This document shows positions 27,306 to 35,411 of a stretch of 64,000 nucleotides of DNA, one piece after another. Each line of letters opens with the position of its first letter. Within the stretch, counting starts at the first letter, position 1. A program made the position numbers and the translations under genes. Origin of the DNA: Pseudomonadota bacterium (GTDB taxonomy: Bacteria; Pseudomonadota; Alphaproteobacteria; Rhizobiales; Xanthobacteraceae); the NCBI GenBank assembly GCA_023422775.1, contig JAFAGM010000084.1, forward strand, positions 71,286 through 135,285. The letters are read 5' to 3'. Below the pieces are notes generated by a model that worked only from the letters and a program-made list of their open reading frames with translations, was not told the DNA's origin and did not search any database.

Positions 27306-28586
27306 ATGACGATGAAGACACTGCTAGGCACGGCTTCGCTGGCTCTGTTGTTGGCCAGCGCTGCGACGGCGTCCCAGGCCCAGGTGAAACTGGGGCATCT
27401 CGCCGACTATTCGGGGGCCACCTCGGACGTCGGAACGCCGTTCGGACAGGGCGTCGCGGACGCCTATGCCTGGATCAACAAGAACGGCGGCATCAACGGC
27501 AAGAAGGTCGACGTCGATACGGTCGACTACGGCTACCAGGTGCCGCGCGCGATCGCCCAGTACAAGAAGTGGTCGGGCGCCGACAAGGTCGCCGCCATTC
27601 TCGGCTGGGGCACCGCCGACACCGAAGCGCTCACGGGATTCCTCGCCGAGGACAAGATCCCCGATATTTCGGGATCCTACGCCGCAGCGCTCTCCGACCC
27701 GACGGGCGCCGGCGGCAAGGCCAAGCCCGCGCCCTACAACTTCTTCTACGGCCCGAGCTACTCGGACGCGGTTCGCGGCATGCTGACCTGGGCTGCCGAG
27801 GACTGGAAAGCCAAGGGCAAGCCCGGCAAGCCGAAATTCGTCCATATGGGTGCGAACCACCCGTATCCGAACGCACCGAAGGCGGCCGGTGAAGCCATCG
27901 CCGCCGAACTCGGCTTCGATCTGCTGCCGCCGATCGTCTTCGCGCTGACGCCGGGCGATTACAGCGCGCAGTGCCTGACGCTGAAGAACTCCGGCGCAAA
28001 CTATGCCTATCTCGGCAATACCGCCGGCTCCAACATCTCCGTGCTCAACGCATGCAAGGCTGCCGGCGTCGACGTCCAGTTCCTCGGCAACGTCTGGGGC
28101 ATGGACGAGAACGCCGCCAAGGCCGCCGGCGTCGCCGCCGATGGCGTGGTGTTCCCGCTGCGCACCGCGGTGGCATGGGGCGGCAACGCACCCGGCATGA
28201 AGACGGTCATGGAGATATCCAAGATGTCGGACGCCTCCGGGGCAACCTATCGCCCGGTGCACTACGTCGCCGGCGTCTGCACCGCGCTCTACATGAAGGA
28301 AGCCGTCGAATGGGCCGCCAAGAACGGTGGCGCCGTCGGCGAGAACGTCAAGAAGGGCTTCTACCAGAAGAAGGACTGGGTGCCGGCCGGTATGGAAGGC
28401 GTCTGCAATCCCTCGACCTGGACCGACAAGGATCACCGCGGCACGCTCAAGGTCGATCTCTATCGCATGAAGGTTGCCGGCGCGACCGACGCCCCGCTCA
28501 ACGATCTCGTCAAGAACGGCACCATCAAGCTCGAGAAGGTGAAGACGGTCGACCTGCCGCGCAAGCCCGAATGGCTCGGCTGGTGA
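27306..28586 (+). CDS. Liv-type ABC transporter periplasmic binding protein, second operon
   Basis: A 426-residue binding protein with a Sec signal peptide (MTMKTLL, hydrophobic core, cleavage after SQA). The mature protein starts QVKLGHLADYSGATSDVG, typical of the long binding proteins found with acyl-CoA ligase-containing Liv operons. The ATG at 27306 is chosen because GGAGGAG lies 7 bases before it; the ATG at 27300 is too close. Several Cys (QCLTLK, NACKAAG, GVCTALY, GVCNPS) could form disulfides in the periplasm. The ligand is unknown. Confidence 0.92.
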   Translation: MTMKTLLGTASLALLLASAATASQAQVKLGHLADYSGATSDVGTPFGQGVADAYAWINKNGGINGKKVDVDTVDYGYQVPRAIAQYKKWSGADKVAAILGWGTADTEALTGFLAEDKIPDISGSYAAALSDPTGAGGKAKPAPYNFFYGPSYSDAVRGMLTWAAEDWKAKGKPGKPKFVHMGANHPYPNAPKAAGEAIAAELGFDLLPPIVFALTPGDYSAQCLTLKNSGANYAYLGNTAGSNISVLNACKAAGVDVQFLGNVWGMDENAAKAAGVAADGVVFPLRTAVAWGGNAPGMKTVMEISKMSDASGATYRPVHYVAGVCTALYMKEAVEWAAKNGGAVGENVKKGFYQKKDWVPAGMEGVCNPSTWTDKDHRGTLKVDLYRMKVAGATDAPLNDLVKNGTIKLEKVKTVDLPRKPEWLGW

Positions 28587-28614
28587 TTTCGCGGGGCGCG
28601 CCCAACACTTCCGT

Positions 28615-28714
28615 CGTCATCCCCGCGAAGGCGGGGATCCAGTACGCCGCAGCGTCCCGGTCGATTACAGGCGCCTCTGGAATACTGGATCACCCGCATC
28701 CGCGGGTGATGACG
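28615..28714. repeat. Palindromic repeat of the CATCCCCGCGAAGGCGGGGAT type
   Basis: Starts with a compact CCCCGCGAAGGCGGGG hairpin; its left block is the reverse complement of the unit at about 4371-4405. The right end (CACCCGCATCCGCGGGTG) forms a second hairpin. It lies between the binding-protein and ATPase genes of one operon. Confidence 0.8.
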
Positions 28715-28736
28715 GCAAGAGGCGGTGAGACGAACC

Positions 28737-29576
28737 ATGACTGAAACAACCGAGATCAATCGTCCCGCGGCGACAGCGCCAGCCGCGGCGCCGCTGCTCA
28801 GCGTCCGCAACATCGAGGTGGTCTACGACAAGGTCATCCTGGTGCTGCGTGGCCTGAGCCTCGAGGTCCCCAGGGGCGCCATCGTGGCGCTGCTCGGCGC
28901 CAACGGCGCCGGCAAGTCGACGACGCTGAAGGCGATCTCGGGCCTGCTCAAGACCGAGGACGGTGAGGTCGTCCGCGGCGAGATCGTGTTCGACGGCGAG
29001 CGCATCAACGGCATCGATCCCGACAAGATCGTCCGCCGCGGCGTCTTCCAGGTGATGGAAGGCCGCCGCATCATCGCCGACATGACCTCGATCGAGAATT
29101 TGAAGCTCGGCGCCTTTACGCGCAGCGACAACGAGATCGCCGCCGACATCGACATGGTGTTCAGATATTTCCCGCGCCTGAAGGAGCGCACCGGACTCGC
29201 CGGCTATCTCTCCGGCGGCGAACAGCAGATGCTGGCGATCGGCCGCGCGCTGATGGCGCGGCCCAAGATGATCCTGATGGACGAACCGTCGATGGGCCTG
29301 TCGCCGCTGCTGGTCAAGGAGGTTTTCGCCATCATCAAGGAGATCAACCGCGATCTCGGCGTCACCATCCTGCTGGTGGAGCAGAACGCGCGCGCGGCAC
29401 TTTCGGTCGCGAGCCACGGCTACATCATGGAACAGGGCAAGGTCGTGCTCGACGGTTCGGCCGACGAATTGCGCGACAACGAGGACGTCAAGGAATTCTA
29501 CCTCGGCGGCGCCGGCGACCAGCGCAAGAGCTTCAAGAACCTGAAGAGCTTCAAGCGGCGAAAGCGGTGGCTGTGA
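28737..29576 (+). CDS. Liv-type ABC transporter ATPase (LivF family), second operon
   Basis: A 279-residue ATPase with Walker A GANGAGKST, signature YLSGGEQQ and Walker B LMDEPSMGLSP. An N-terminal Ala/Pro-rich extension of ~20 residues and a basic C-terminal tail (SFKNLKSFKRRKRW) exceed the usual LivF length; the tail is typical of the subtype in these ligase-containing operons. A GTG four codons upstream (28725) is an alternative start. It ends the operon. Confidence 0.92.
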   Translation: MTETTEINRPAATAPAAAPLLSVRNIEVVYDKVILVLRGLSLEVPRGAIVALLGANGAGKSTTLKAISGLLKTEDGEVVRGEIVFDGERINGIDPDKIVRRGVFQVMEGRRIIADMTSIENLKLGAFTRSDNEIAADIDMVFRYFPRLKERTGLAGYLSGGEQQMLAIGRALMARPKMILMDEPSMGLSPLLVKEVFAIIKEINRDLGVTILLVEQNARAALSVASHGYIMEQGKVVLDGSADELRDNEDVKEFYLGGAGDQRKSFKNLKSFKRRKRWL

Positions 29577-29624
29577 ATCACGGCGTTTTCGAGCGGAGCA
29601 TGTCCTCGGACTTGATCCGGGGAT

Positions 29625-29666
29625 GGGAACCGGTTCGCGTGAAGAAAACGCGTCAAAACAAGAATC
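29625..29666. repeat. Interspersed repeat, inverted copy of 1586-1627
   Basis: The reverse complement matches 1586-1627 at all but a few positions (shared core GATTCTTGTTTTGACGCG). It lies in the convergent gap between the LivF-type and AGE-type genes. Confidence 0.8.
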
Positions 29667-29671
29667 AACTG

Positions 29672-30832
29672 CTAGCCGAGCACCTGCTCCGCCTCCGTAA
29701 CCGCACAGAGAACATGATAGAACGAAGACGCAGGGATGGTGGCGACCAGCGAGTTGCCGTCGCGGTCGAACTGGTCGTACCAGCCGCCCGTGACGGGATG
29801 GCTGAGATAATGCCGTTCGAGCCGCGCCAGCGCCGCGCGCGCTTCGTCCGCAGCGCCGGCCTCGCCCGCCTCGGCCTGCGCGATCCACGCCTTGGCGATT
29901 TCGGTCTGCGGCCACAGCCGCCGCGTGTGCCGCCTGATGTTGCCGCTGGCGTCGCCCTCGTCGACCAGGCAGCCGGTCGTCGCGTCGCGATAGCGCAGCG
30001 CCGACGCCAGCAGTTCGCCACGGTAGCGACCGGTCGGGCAGCCGGTGATGCGTTCGAAGCCCTTCAGCAGCCAGGTCCATTCGGCCTGGTGTCCGGGCTC
30101 GACGCAGACCGGCTCGATCTTCGAAAAATCTTCCTCGAAATATTCGCCGAGCACCTGCCGCTGCTTGTCGTAGAGATTGGCCAGAAACAGCGCGAAGAAA
30201 TCGCCGGCGCGGGTCTGGAACACCAGGTCGTGCGTCGCGTCGAACGCCGCGATCATCGATTCGAACAGGTGCATCTGCGGATTCTGCCGCCGCGGCAGCG
30301 ACACCGGCAGGCCTTCGTGAACGCCGCCGTGAGGCGAGCGCAGTTGCGTGTCGATGAAATAGCACAGCGCGTCGATCTCGGCGCGGACCTGCGCGTCGCG
30401 GTCGAGCGCATGGACGCTCGCCAGCGCCAGCAGCACGAACGCGTGGTCATAGGAATCGCGCAACGGATCGAGCACGCTTCCGTCGGGCCTCAGCGTATGG
30501 ACAAAGCCCGGCCTGCCGTCCGGGGATTTCGCCCTGGCCAGCAGATGCTCCAGTCCCTTCAGCGCGATTGCGCGGCCGTCGGGATACCAGCCCATCTGCG
30601 CCGCCTTGGCGTAGCAGTAGATCTGGCGCGCCTGCACGAAAACCCGCCGCGGCGCCGCCGCATCTGCGCGGCCGTCCGGGTCGAGCCGATCGATGAAGCC
30701 GCCAGCTTGGTGATCCCAGCCTTCGCTCGACCACAGCGGCAGGCAGTGGTCGATCATCCGAAGCTTCAACCTCGCAACGACACCGGCCGAATCGAGCGTG
30801 TCTGCCGCCGCAGCGCTATACGTTTCAGCCAT
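29672..30832 (-). CDS. AGE-family epimerase/isomerase
   Basis: A 386-residue (alpha/alpha)6-barrel protein of the N-acylglucosamine 2-epimerase / mannose isomerase family. Conserved segments visible are RVFVQARQIYCYAKAA (substrate-binding Arg), DSYDHAFVLLA, HLFESMIAAF and EPGHQAEWTWLL (catalytic His and Glu region). Members interconvert GlcNAc/ManNAc, glucose/mannose or related sugars. It lies between a transporter operon and a surface-glycan region, so it could feed either sugar catabolism or glycan precursors. The start is the ATG at 30832; an upstream frame adds 28 unlikely residues. Confidence 0.85.
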   Translation of the reverse strand: MAETYSAAAADTLDSAGVVARLKLRMIDHCLPLWSSEGWDHQAGGFIDRLDPDGRADAAAPRRVFVQARQIYCYAKAAQMGWYPDGRAIALKGLEHLLARAKSPDGRPGFVHTLRPDGSVLDPLRDSYDHAFVLLALASVHALDRDAQVRAEIDALCYFIDTQLRSPHGGVHEGLPVSLPRRQNPQMHLFESMIAAFDATHDLVFQTRAGDFFALFLANLYDKQRQVLGEYFEEDFSKIEPVCVEPGHQAEWTWLLKGFERITGCPTGRYRGELLASALRYRDATTGCLVDEGDASGNIRRHTRRLWPQTEIAKAWIAQAEAGEAGAADEARAALARLERHYLSHPVTGGWYDQFDRDGNSLVATIPASSFYHVLCAVTEAEQVLG

Positions 30833-30921
30833 TGGGTTCCCTGGAATGTCTCCGACGCCGGTAGCCGTCTGATACCACGTCAGAAGCGGCGCGCAATCGA
30901 TGTAAATCCAAGGCATCAGCC

Positions 30922-32148
30922 ATGACCGAGCATTACGACGCCCTCGAAACGCGCGACCCTGCCCAACGCGAGACCGAGCTGTTTTCCCGCCTGCCGGATG
31001 TGCTGCGCAAGGCGATGGCCGCCCCCGCCTACGCCGACCGCCTCAAGGGCCTCGATCCCGCTTCCGTCACCACCCGCGCCGCGCTGGCGCGCCTTCCCGT
31101 GTTGCGCAAATCGGAGCTTCCTGCCCTGCACAAGGCCGCGCCGCCTTTCGGAGGCTTCGTCGCCGGACCGCTCGGATCGTTCGGGCGGCTGTTCACATCA
31201 CCCGGCCCGATTTTCGAACCCGAGCCGGTCCACTCCGATCCCTGGCGCGGCGCACGAGGGCTGTTCGCGGCGGGCTTCCGGCCCGGCGACGTGGTGCTGA
31301 ACACATTCAGCTATCACTTGACGCCCGGCGGTTTCATCTTTGACGCCTCGGCGCGCGCGCTGGGCTGCGCCGTCATCCCGGCCGGCCCGGGCAATACCGA
31401 GCAACAGTTCGAACTGATCGAGGCCTACCGGCCGGTCGGCTATAGCGGCACGCCGGATTTCCTGAAGATCCTGCTCGACGCCGCCGCATCCGCCAGACGC
31501 GACATTTCCTCGGTCAAGCGGGCGCTGGTTTCGGGCGCAGCATTTCCGAAATCCCTGCAGGACGAAGTCAGGTCGCGCGGCATCGATGCCTTTCAGTCAT
31601 TCGGTACCGCCGATCTCGGCATGGTAGCGTTCGAGACGCCGGCGCGCGAAGGTATGGTCGTCAACGAGGACCTGATCCTGGAAATCGTGCGTCCCGGCAC
31701 CGGCGATCCCGTCGCGCCCGGCGATGTCGGCGAGATCGTCGTGACCTCGCTCGACCCGCAGCATCCCTGGATCCGGCTCGCGCTCGGCGATCTCACCGCG
31801 GCGCTGCCGGGAGCGAGTCCCTGCGGGCGCACCAACATGCGCATCAGGGGCTGGATGGGCCGCGCCGACCAGACCACCAAGGTCAAGGGCATGTTCGTTC
31901 GCCCCGAGCAGATCGCCGAAATCGGCAAGCGCCATTCCGGCCTTGGACGCTTGCGCCTCGTGGTGACACGCTCCGGCGAAAGCGACCTGATGACGCTGAA
32001 GGCGGAAACGGCGTCGCCCGGCGAAACGCTTCAGAACGAACTAACAGCAAGCCTGCGCACAGTGACGAAACTCGGCGGCAATGTCGAACTTGTCGGCGCC
32101 GGGACGCTGCCGAACGACGGCAAGGTGATAGCCGACGAGCGGACCTGA
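30922..32148 (+). CDS. PaaK-like adenylate-forming protein lacking the canonical P-loop
   Basis: A 408-residue protein related to phenylacetate-CoA ligases (PaaK). It shares the AMP-binding core (FSYHLTPGGFIFD, ALVSGAAFPKSL, FGTADLGMVAFE) and a C-terminal lid with RADQTTKVKGMFV containing the hinge. In place of the Ser/Thr/Gly-rich SSGTTGKP-type loop it has FTSPGPIFEPEP, a variant seen in a PaaK subgroup as far as I recall. It probably activates an aromatic acid. It is divergent from the AGE gene (89-bp gap) and close to the ligase-containing transporter operon. It ends before a double terminator. Confidence 0.75.
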   Translation: MTEHYDALETRDPAQRETELFSRLPDVLRKAMAAPAYADRLKGLDPASVTTRAALARLPVLRKSELPALHKAAPPFGGFVAGPLGSFGRLFTSPGPIFEPEPVHSDPWRGARGLFAAGFRPGDVVLNTFSYHLTPGGFIFDASARALGCAVIPAGPGNTEQQFELIEAYRPVGYSGTPDFLKILLDAAASARRDISSVKRALVSGAAFPKSLQDEVRSRGIDAFQSFGTADLGMVAFETPAREGMVVNEDLILEIVRPGTGDPVAPGDVGEIVVTSLDPQHPWIRLALGDLTAALPGASPCGRTNMRIRGWMGRADQTTKVKGMFVRPEQIAEIGKRHSGLGRLRLVVTRSGESDLMTLKAETASPGETLQNELTASLRTVTKLGGNVELVGAGTLPNDGKVIADERT

Positions 32149-32162
32149 TTGTCACCGTGACG

Positions 32163-32227
32163 CCACGGCCGACGTCACGACGTCGGCCGTGGCAGAGCGG
32201 TAGCTTGCCGGCGCAAGCCGGCAAGCT
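32163..32227. terminator. Two back-to-back hairpins, probable bidirectional terminator
   Basis: Hairpin 1 has perfect 13-bp arms (32163-32175 / 32180-32192). Hairpin 2 has perfect 11-bp arms (32202-32212 / 32217-32227). Each has a 4-base loop. They fill the gap between two convergent genes, the PaaK-like gene and the collagen-like gene. T-runs are weak on both sides. Confidence 0.7.
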
Positions 32228-32243
32228 GTCTGTCCTGAAGCGA

Positions 32244-32627
32244 TTACTTCTTGAGGCAAAGTCCGACGGTCGGGTTTGCGGCGCACTTGGCACCGTCGGC
32301 AGCACCTCCGGCTGGACAGAACACGGAAACCAGGGTCTCGCCGGCCTCGCAACTCACGCTGCCATCGGTCTGCACAACCCGAAGCCCGGTTTGACCGGAA
32401 TCACCCTTGTCGCCTTTCGGACCAGGCGTTCCCTGCGGCCCCTGTGGACCTTGCGGACCCTGCTGCCCCTGCGGCCCGGGAACGCCCTGAACACCCTGAG
32501 CGCCTTGCGGGCCCGCCGGCCCCTGCGCCCCGGTCTCTCCCTTCGGACCGGCAGGACCGGGATCCCTGCCGCAACCGGCAAGCCCGAGCGACAGCCCAAT
32601 CGCCATAACCAAAACCAATTTCTGCAT
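32244..32627 (-). CDS. Collagen-like lipoprotein with Cys-rich C-terminus
   Basis: A 127-residue protein. The type II signal has lipobox LAGC (Cys19). Residues 24-80 are 19 uninterrupted Gly-X-Y triplets rich in Pro and Gln (GPQGPQGPQ, GPKGDKGDS), long enough for a short collagen triple helix. The last ~45 residues carry four Cys, likely two disulfides, and may act as a trimerisation head. It is probably anchored in the outer membrane. Prokaryotic collagen-like proteins lack hydroxyproline and often act as adhesins or surface stalks; function here is open. GGAGGGG sets the start at 32627. It stands at the edge of the surface-glycan region and is divergent from it. Confidence 0.85.
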   Translation of the reverse strand: MQKLVLVMAIGLSLGLAGCGRDPGPAGPKGETGAQGPAGPQGAQGVQGVPGPQGQQGPQGPQGPQGTPGPKGDKGDSGQTGLRVVQTDGSVSCEAGETLVSVFCPAGGAADGAKCAANPTVGLCLKK

Positions 32628-32903
32628 GCTCAATTCCCCTCCCTACATTCACCGCCTCATTAAAAAAGGACGACATCGGCAAAGCAATAGCCGGCCGCGC
32701 CAAAAGGCCGGCCACTTCGCTTCAGAACCTGCGAACGAGACCGATTACTTCGTCCTGCTGTGCCCGCGTGATCTCGGCAAACAGCGACCGCGTTGCCAAA
32801 CCCGACCAGATTGGGCATCAGTGCCCCGGTCATCTTCAAACCACTGAATTGCAGGCAGGATGCAGCAAGAAACCGAGCGGCGGCGAGAGAGCGGCCCGGG
32901 CCG

Positions 32904-33863
32904 ATGACATCACGGCCTGACGATGCTTCTGGACCGCCTGACCCGCAAGCGCGCGTCGAAGCGTTCGACTGGCGCACCGCCTGCAGCAGGGAAAGCCCCG
33001 CGGTGCTGGTGACGGGCGCCGACGGATTCGTCGGCCGGCAGCTCGTTCCCCACCTTGCCGCGCAGGGATACAAGGTGGTCGCGGCGTCGAGGACGGCCGC
33101 CAATTTCGACAATCCCAACGTCTCCGCCGTCTTGCTGCCGGACCTCTCGAAGTCGTTCGACTGGCGGCCCCTTCTGGAGCAATGCGACGCCGTGGTCCAC
33201 CTTGCCGGCATCGCTCACAAGCCTGCCGACGACGACTTTTTCGACCGCGTCAATCACCGTGCGACGTCGGCGCTCGCGCAGGCGATCTCCCGCGACGGCA
33301 GGAAACATCTGGTGTTCATCTCATCGATCGCCGCCCAGTCCGGCTCCTCATCGGATCATGAACTGACCGAGGATGATGTTCCGACACCCGTCAACGCGTA
33401 TGGGCGATCCAAGCTCGCTGCCGAGCAGGCGATTCGCGCGGCGAGCATTTCATTCGCGATCCTGCGGCCGGCGGTAATTTACGGCGAAGGCGAGAAGGGA
33501 AATTTTGCGATCGTCCACCGCCTTTCGCGCCTGCCGATTCCGCTCCCGTTCGGAGCGCTGAACGCACCGCGATCCGTGTTGTCGATCCAAAACCTCAACT
33601 CGGCCGTCGAGACCGCGCTGAGCAATCCTCGCGCATGGGGAGAAACCTTCATCGTGTCGGACCCGGTGCCGGTCACGGTAGCGAGCATCATCGCGCGTCA
33701 CCGCATCGGCCTCGGCCGATCGCCCTGGCTGGTACGGGTACCCGAACGCTGGATCGAGGCGTCCCTCAAGGTCATGGGCGGCGGCGCGATTTGGGAGCGA
33801 ATCGGCTGCCCGCTGGTGGCGCCTCCCAAAAAACTGCTTGCGATCGGCTGGGAGCCATCCTGA
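32904..33863 (+). CDS. NAD-dependent sugar epimerase/dehydratase (extended SDR)
   Basis: About 319 residues. The NAD-binding TGADGFVG motif lies near residue 40, followed by HLAGIAHKP, and the catalytic YGRSK is in the middle. It resembles the WbpV/WreQ-type 4-epimerases and 4-ketoreductases that act on UDP-linked amino sugars (QuiNAc, FucNAc). An ATG 37 codons upstream (32793) is also open, but the chosen ATG is closer to the first domain; both ribosome sites are weak. It opens the plus-strand glycan region, 75 bp before the CBS-GHMP kinase gene. Confidence 0.75.
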   Translation: MTSRPDDASGPPDPQARVEAFDWRTACSRESPAVLVTGADGFVGRQLVPHLAAQGYKVVAASRTAANFDNPNVSAVLLPDLSKSFDWRPLLEQCDAVVHLAGIAHKPADDDFFDRVNHRATSALAQAISRDGRKHLVFISSIAAQSGSSSDHELTEDDVPTPVNAYGRSKLAAEQAIRAASISFAILRPAVIYGEGEKGNFAIVHRLSRLPIPLPFGALNAPRSVLSIQNLNSAVETALSNPRAWGETFIVSDPVPVTVASIIARHRIGLGRSPWLVRVPERWIEASLKVMGGGAIWERIGCPLVAPPKKLLAIGWEPS

Positions 33864-33938
33864 GTGAAGCGCGCAGTTGCCGGACGCGACATGGGGAGCT
33901 TGCACGATCTTCCCCCCTGCCGTATCTAACGACCGGAA

Positions 33939-35393
33939 ATGGTGGCGTTTCCGCGCCAGGAGGCCGGAACCGGCTGCCCCTTTGGACCCGCCAAGTTGCC
34001 CGATAAGAACCACCTCACCATCGCCGAAAGCGACACGATCGAGCAGGCGTTCCAGCGGCTCAATGCCAACAAGCTGGGGATCCTGTTTGCGCGCGACGCC
34101 GCGGGGCGCGTGATCGGCGCCGTTACCGACGGCGACATCCGGCGGCGGCTGCTCACGGGAATATCGATCCAGGGCGAGGTCGCAAGTTGCATCAATCGCA
34201 ATTTCGTCTGGGCACGCGCCGGCGCGCCGCGCGAGCAGATCCTCAAGCTGCTCGACCAGCGCGTCCATGTCGTTCCGATCCTCGATGCCGGTGGCCGGTT
34301 GGTGGATGTATTCAGCCGCGATCGCTTCACCCTCGGTGAAGAGAGCGAAGTGTTCGCCCGCGCACGCTCGCCGGTCCGGATCAGTTTCTCCGGCGGCGGC
34401 ACCGACCTGACGCATTATTTTGTCGACAACGACGGCGGCTCCGTCATCAACGCGACGATTGCGATGTATGCGCACGCGACGTTGCGGCGGCGGACCGACA
34501 ACAGAATCAGAATTTACTCGCATGATTTTCGCTGCACTGTCGAAGCAGAAAATCTCGCAGGCCTAGGCAGCGACGGCGAACTGGCGCTGATCAAATCGGT
34601 GATCCGCCTGATCCAGCCGGCATACGGCTTCGATCTCGACGTCTCGGCCGATTTTCCGGTTGGTTCCGGCCTCGGCGGTTCGGCGGTGGTGTCATCTGCC
34701 ATCATCGGCTGCTTCAACGAATTTCGTTCCGACCGGTGGGACCGCCACGAGATCGCGGAGATGGCGTTTCAAGCCGAACGGCTGATGCTGAACATTCCAG
34801 GCGGATGGCAGGACCAGTACGCCACCGTGTTCGGCGGCTTCAATCACATGGAGTTCTCGTCGGAGCAGAACACGATCGTCCCACTCCGCCTCGAGCCCAA
34901 CATCATCGCCGAACTCGAAGAGAGCCTGGTGCTTTGCTACACCGGTGGCAATCATGACTCGGGTTCGATCCACCGCGACCAGAAGCAGCAGCGCGACACC
35001 AGCGATGCGGTTGCGGCCGCGGCCCGGCAAAAGGAAATGACGCGGGAAATCCGCCACCATTTGCTGCGCGGCCAACTCCTGGAGTGCGGCCGCCTGATCG
35101 ATGAGGCATGGCACGCCAAACGCCGCCTGAGCTCGCTCATCAGTTCCACCGAACTCGATGCGATCTACGATCTTGCCAAGGCCAATGGTGCGGTCGGCGG
35201 CAAGCTGCTGGGGGCCGGCGGCGGCGGCTACTTCGTCTTCTTCGTCCGGCCGTTCCACCGCTATCCGCTGATTGCAGCGCTGGAGCAGCAAGGCCTGTCC
35301 TGCTCCCGCATCGCGTTCGACGAAGGCGGCCTGCGGACCTGGAAATCCCGAATTCGCGCAACGGTCGCTGGCGGCGACGCGCCGCAGGAATAG
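33939..35393 (+). CDS. CBS-domain pair fused to a heptose-kinase-like GHMP kinase
   Basis: A 484-residue fusion. Residues ~22-135 form a tandem CBS module (VTDGDIRRRLLTG, HVVPILD). Residues ~142-480 form a GHMP kinase: PVRISFSGGGTDL is the entry signature of the HddA-type D-glycero-D-manno-heptose 7-phosphate kinases, PVGSGLGGSAV (239-250) is the ATP-binding loop, and LLGAGGGGYF is GHMP motif 3. The CBS part closely resembles that of the PtmE-type enzyme in this window (50269-51318). HddA normally has no CBS domain, so adenylate sensing or allosteric control is likely. It starts the part A operon; an HddC-GmhB fusion lies downstream at 43357. Confidence 0.82.
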   Translation: MVAFPRQEAGTGCPFGPAKLPDKNHLTIAESDTIEQAFQRLNANKLGILFARDAAGRVIGAVTDGDIRRRLLTGISIQGEVASCINRNFVWARAGAPREQILKLLDQRVHVVPILDAGGRLVDVFSRDRFTLGEESEVFARARSPVRISFSGGGTDLTHYFVDNDGGSVINATIAMYAHATLRRRTDNRIRIYSHDFRCTVEAENLAGLGSDGELALIKSVIRLIQPAYGFDLDVSADFPVGSGLGGSAVVSSAIIGCFNEFRSDRWDRHEIAEMAFQAERLMLNIPGGWQDQYATVFGGFNHMEFSSEQNTIVPLRLEPNIIAELEESLVLCYTGGNHDSGSIHRDQKQQRDTSDAVAAAARQKEMTREIRHHLLRGQLLECGRLIDEAWHAKRRLSSLISSTELDAIYDLAKANGAVGGKLLGAGGGGYFVFFVRPFHRYPLIAALEQQGLSCSRIAFDEGGLRTWKSRIRATVAGGDAPQE

Positions 35394-35411
35394 ACACACC
35401 GGAAAGGCTTC

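Noticed and set aside
25145..27331. A 728-codon minus-strand open frame across the second Liv operon, and the parallel plus-strand frame
   Set aside because: Both are shadows of the permease genes; composition is Asp/His/Arg-rich without domains.
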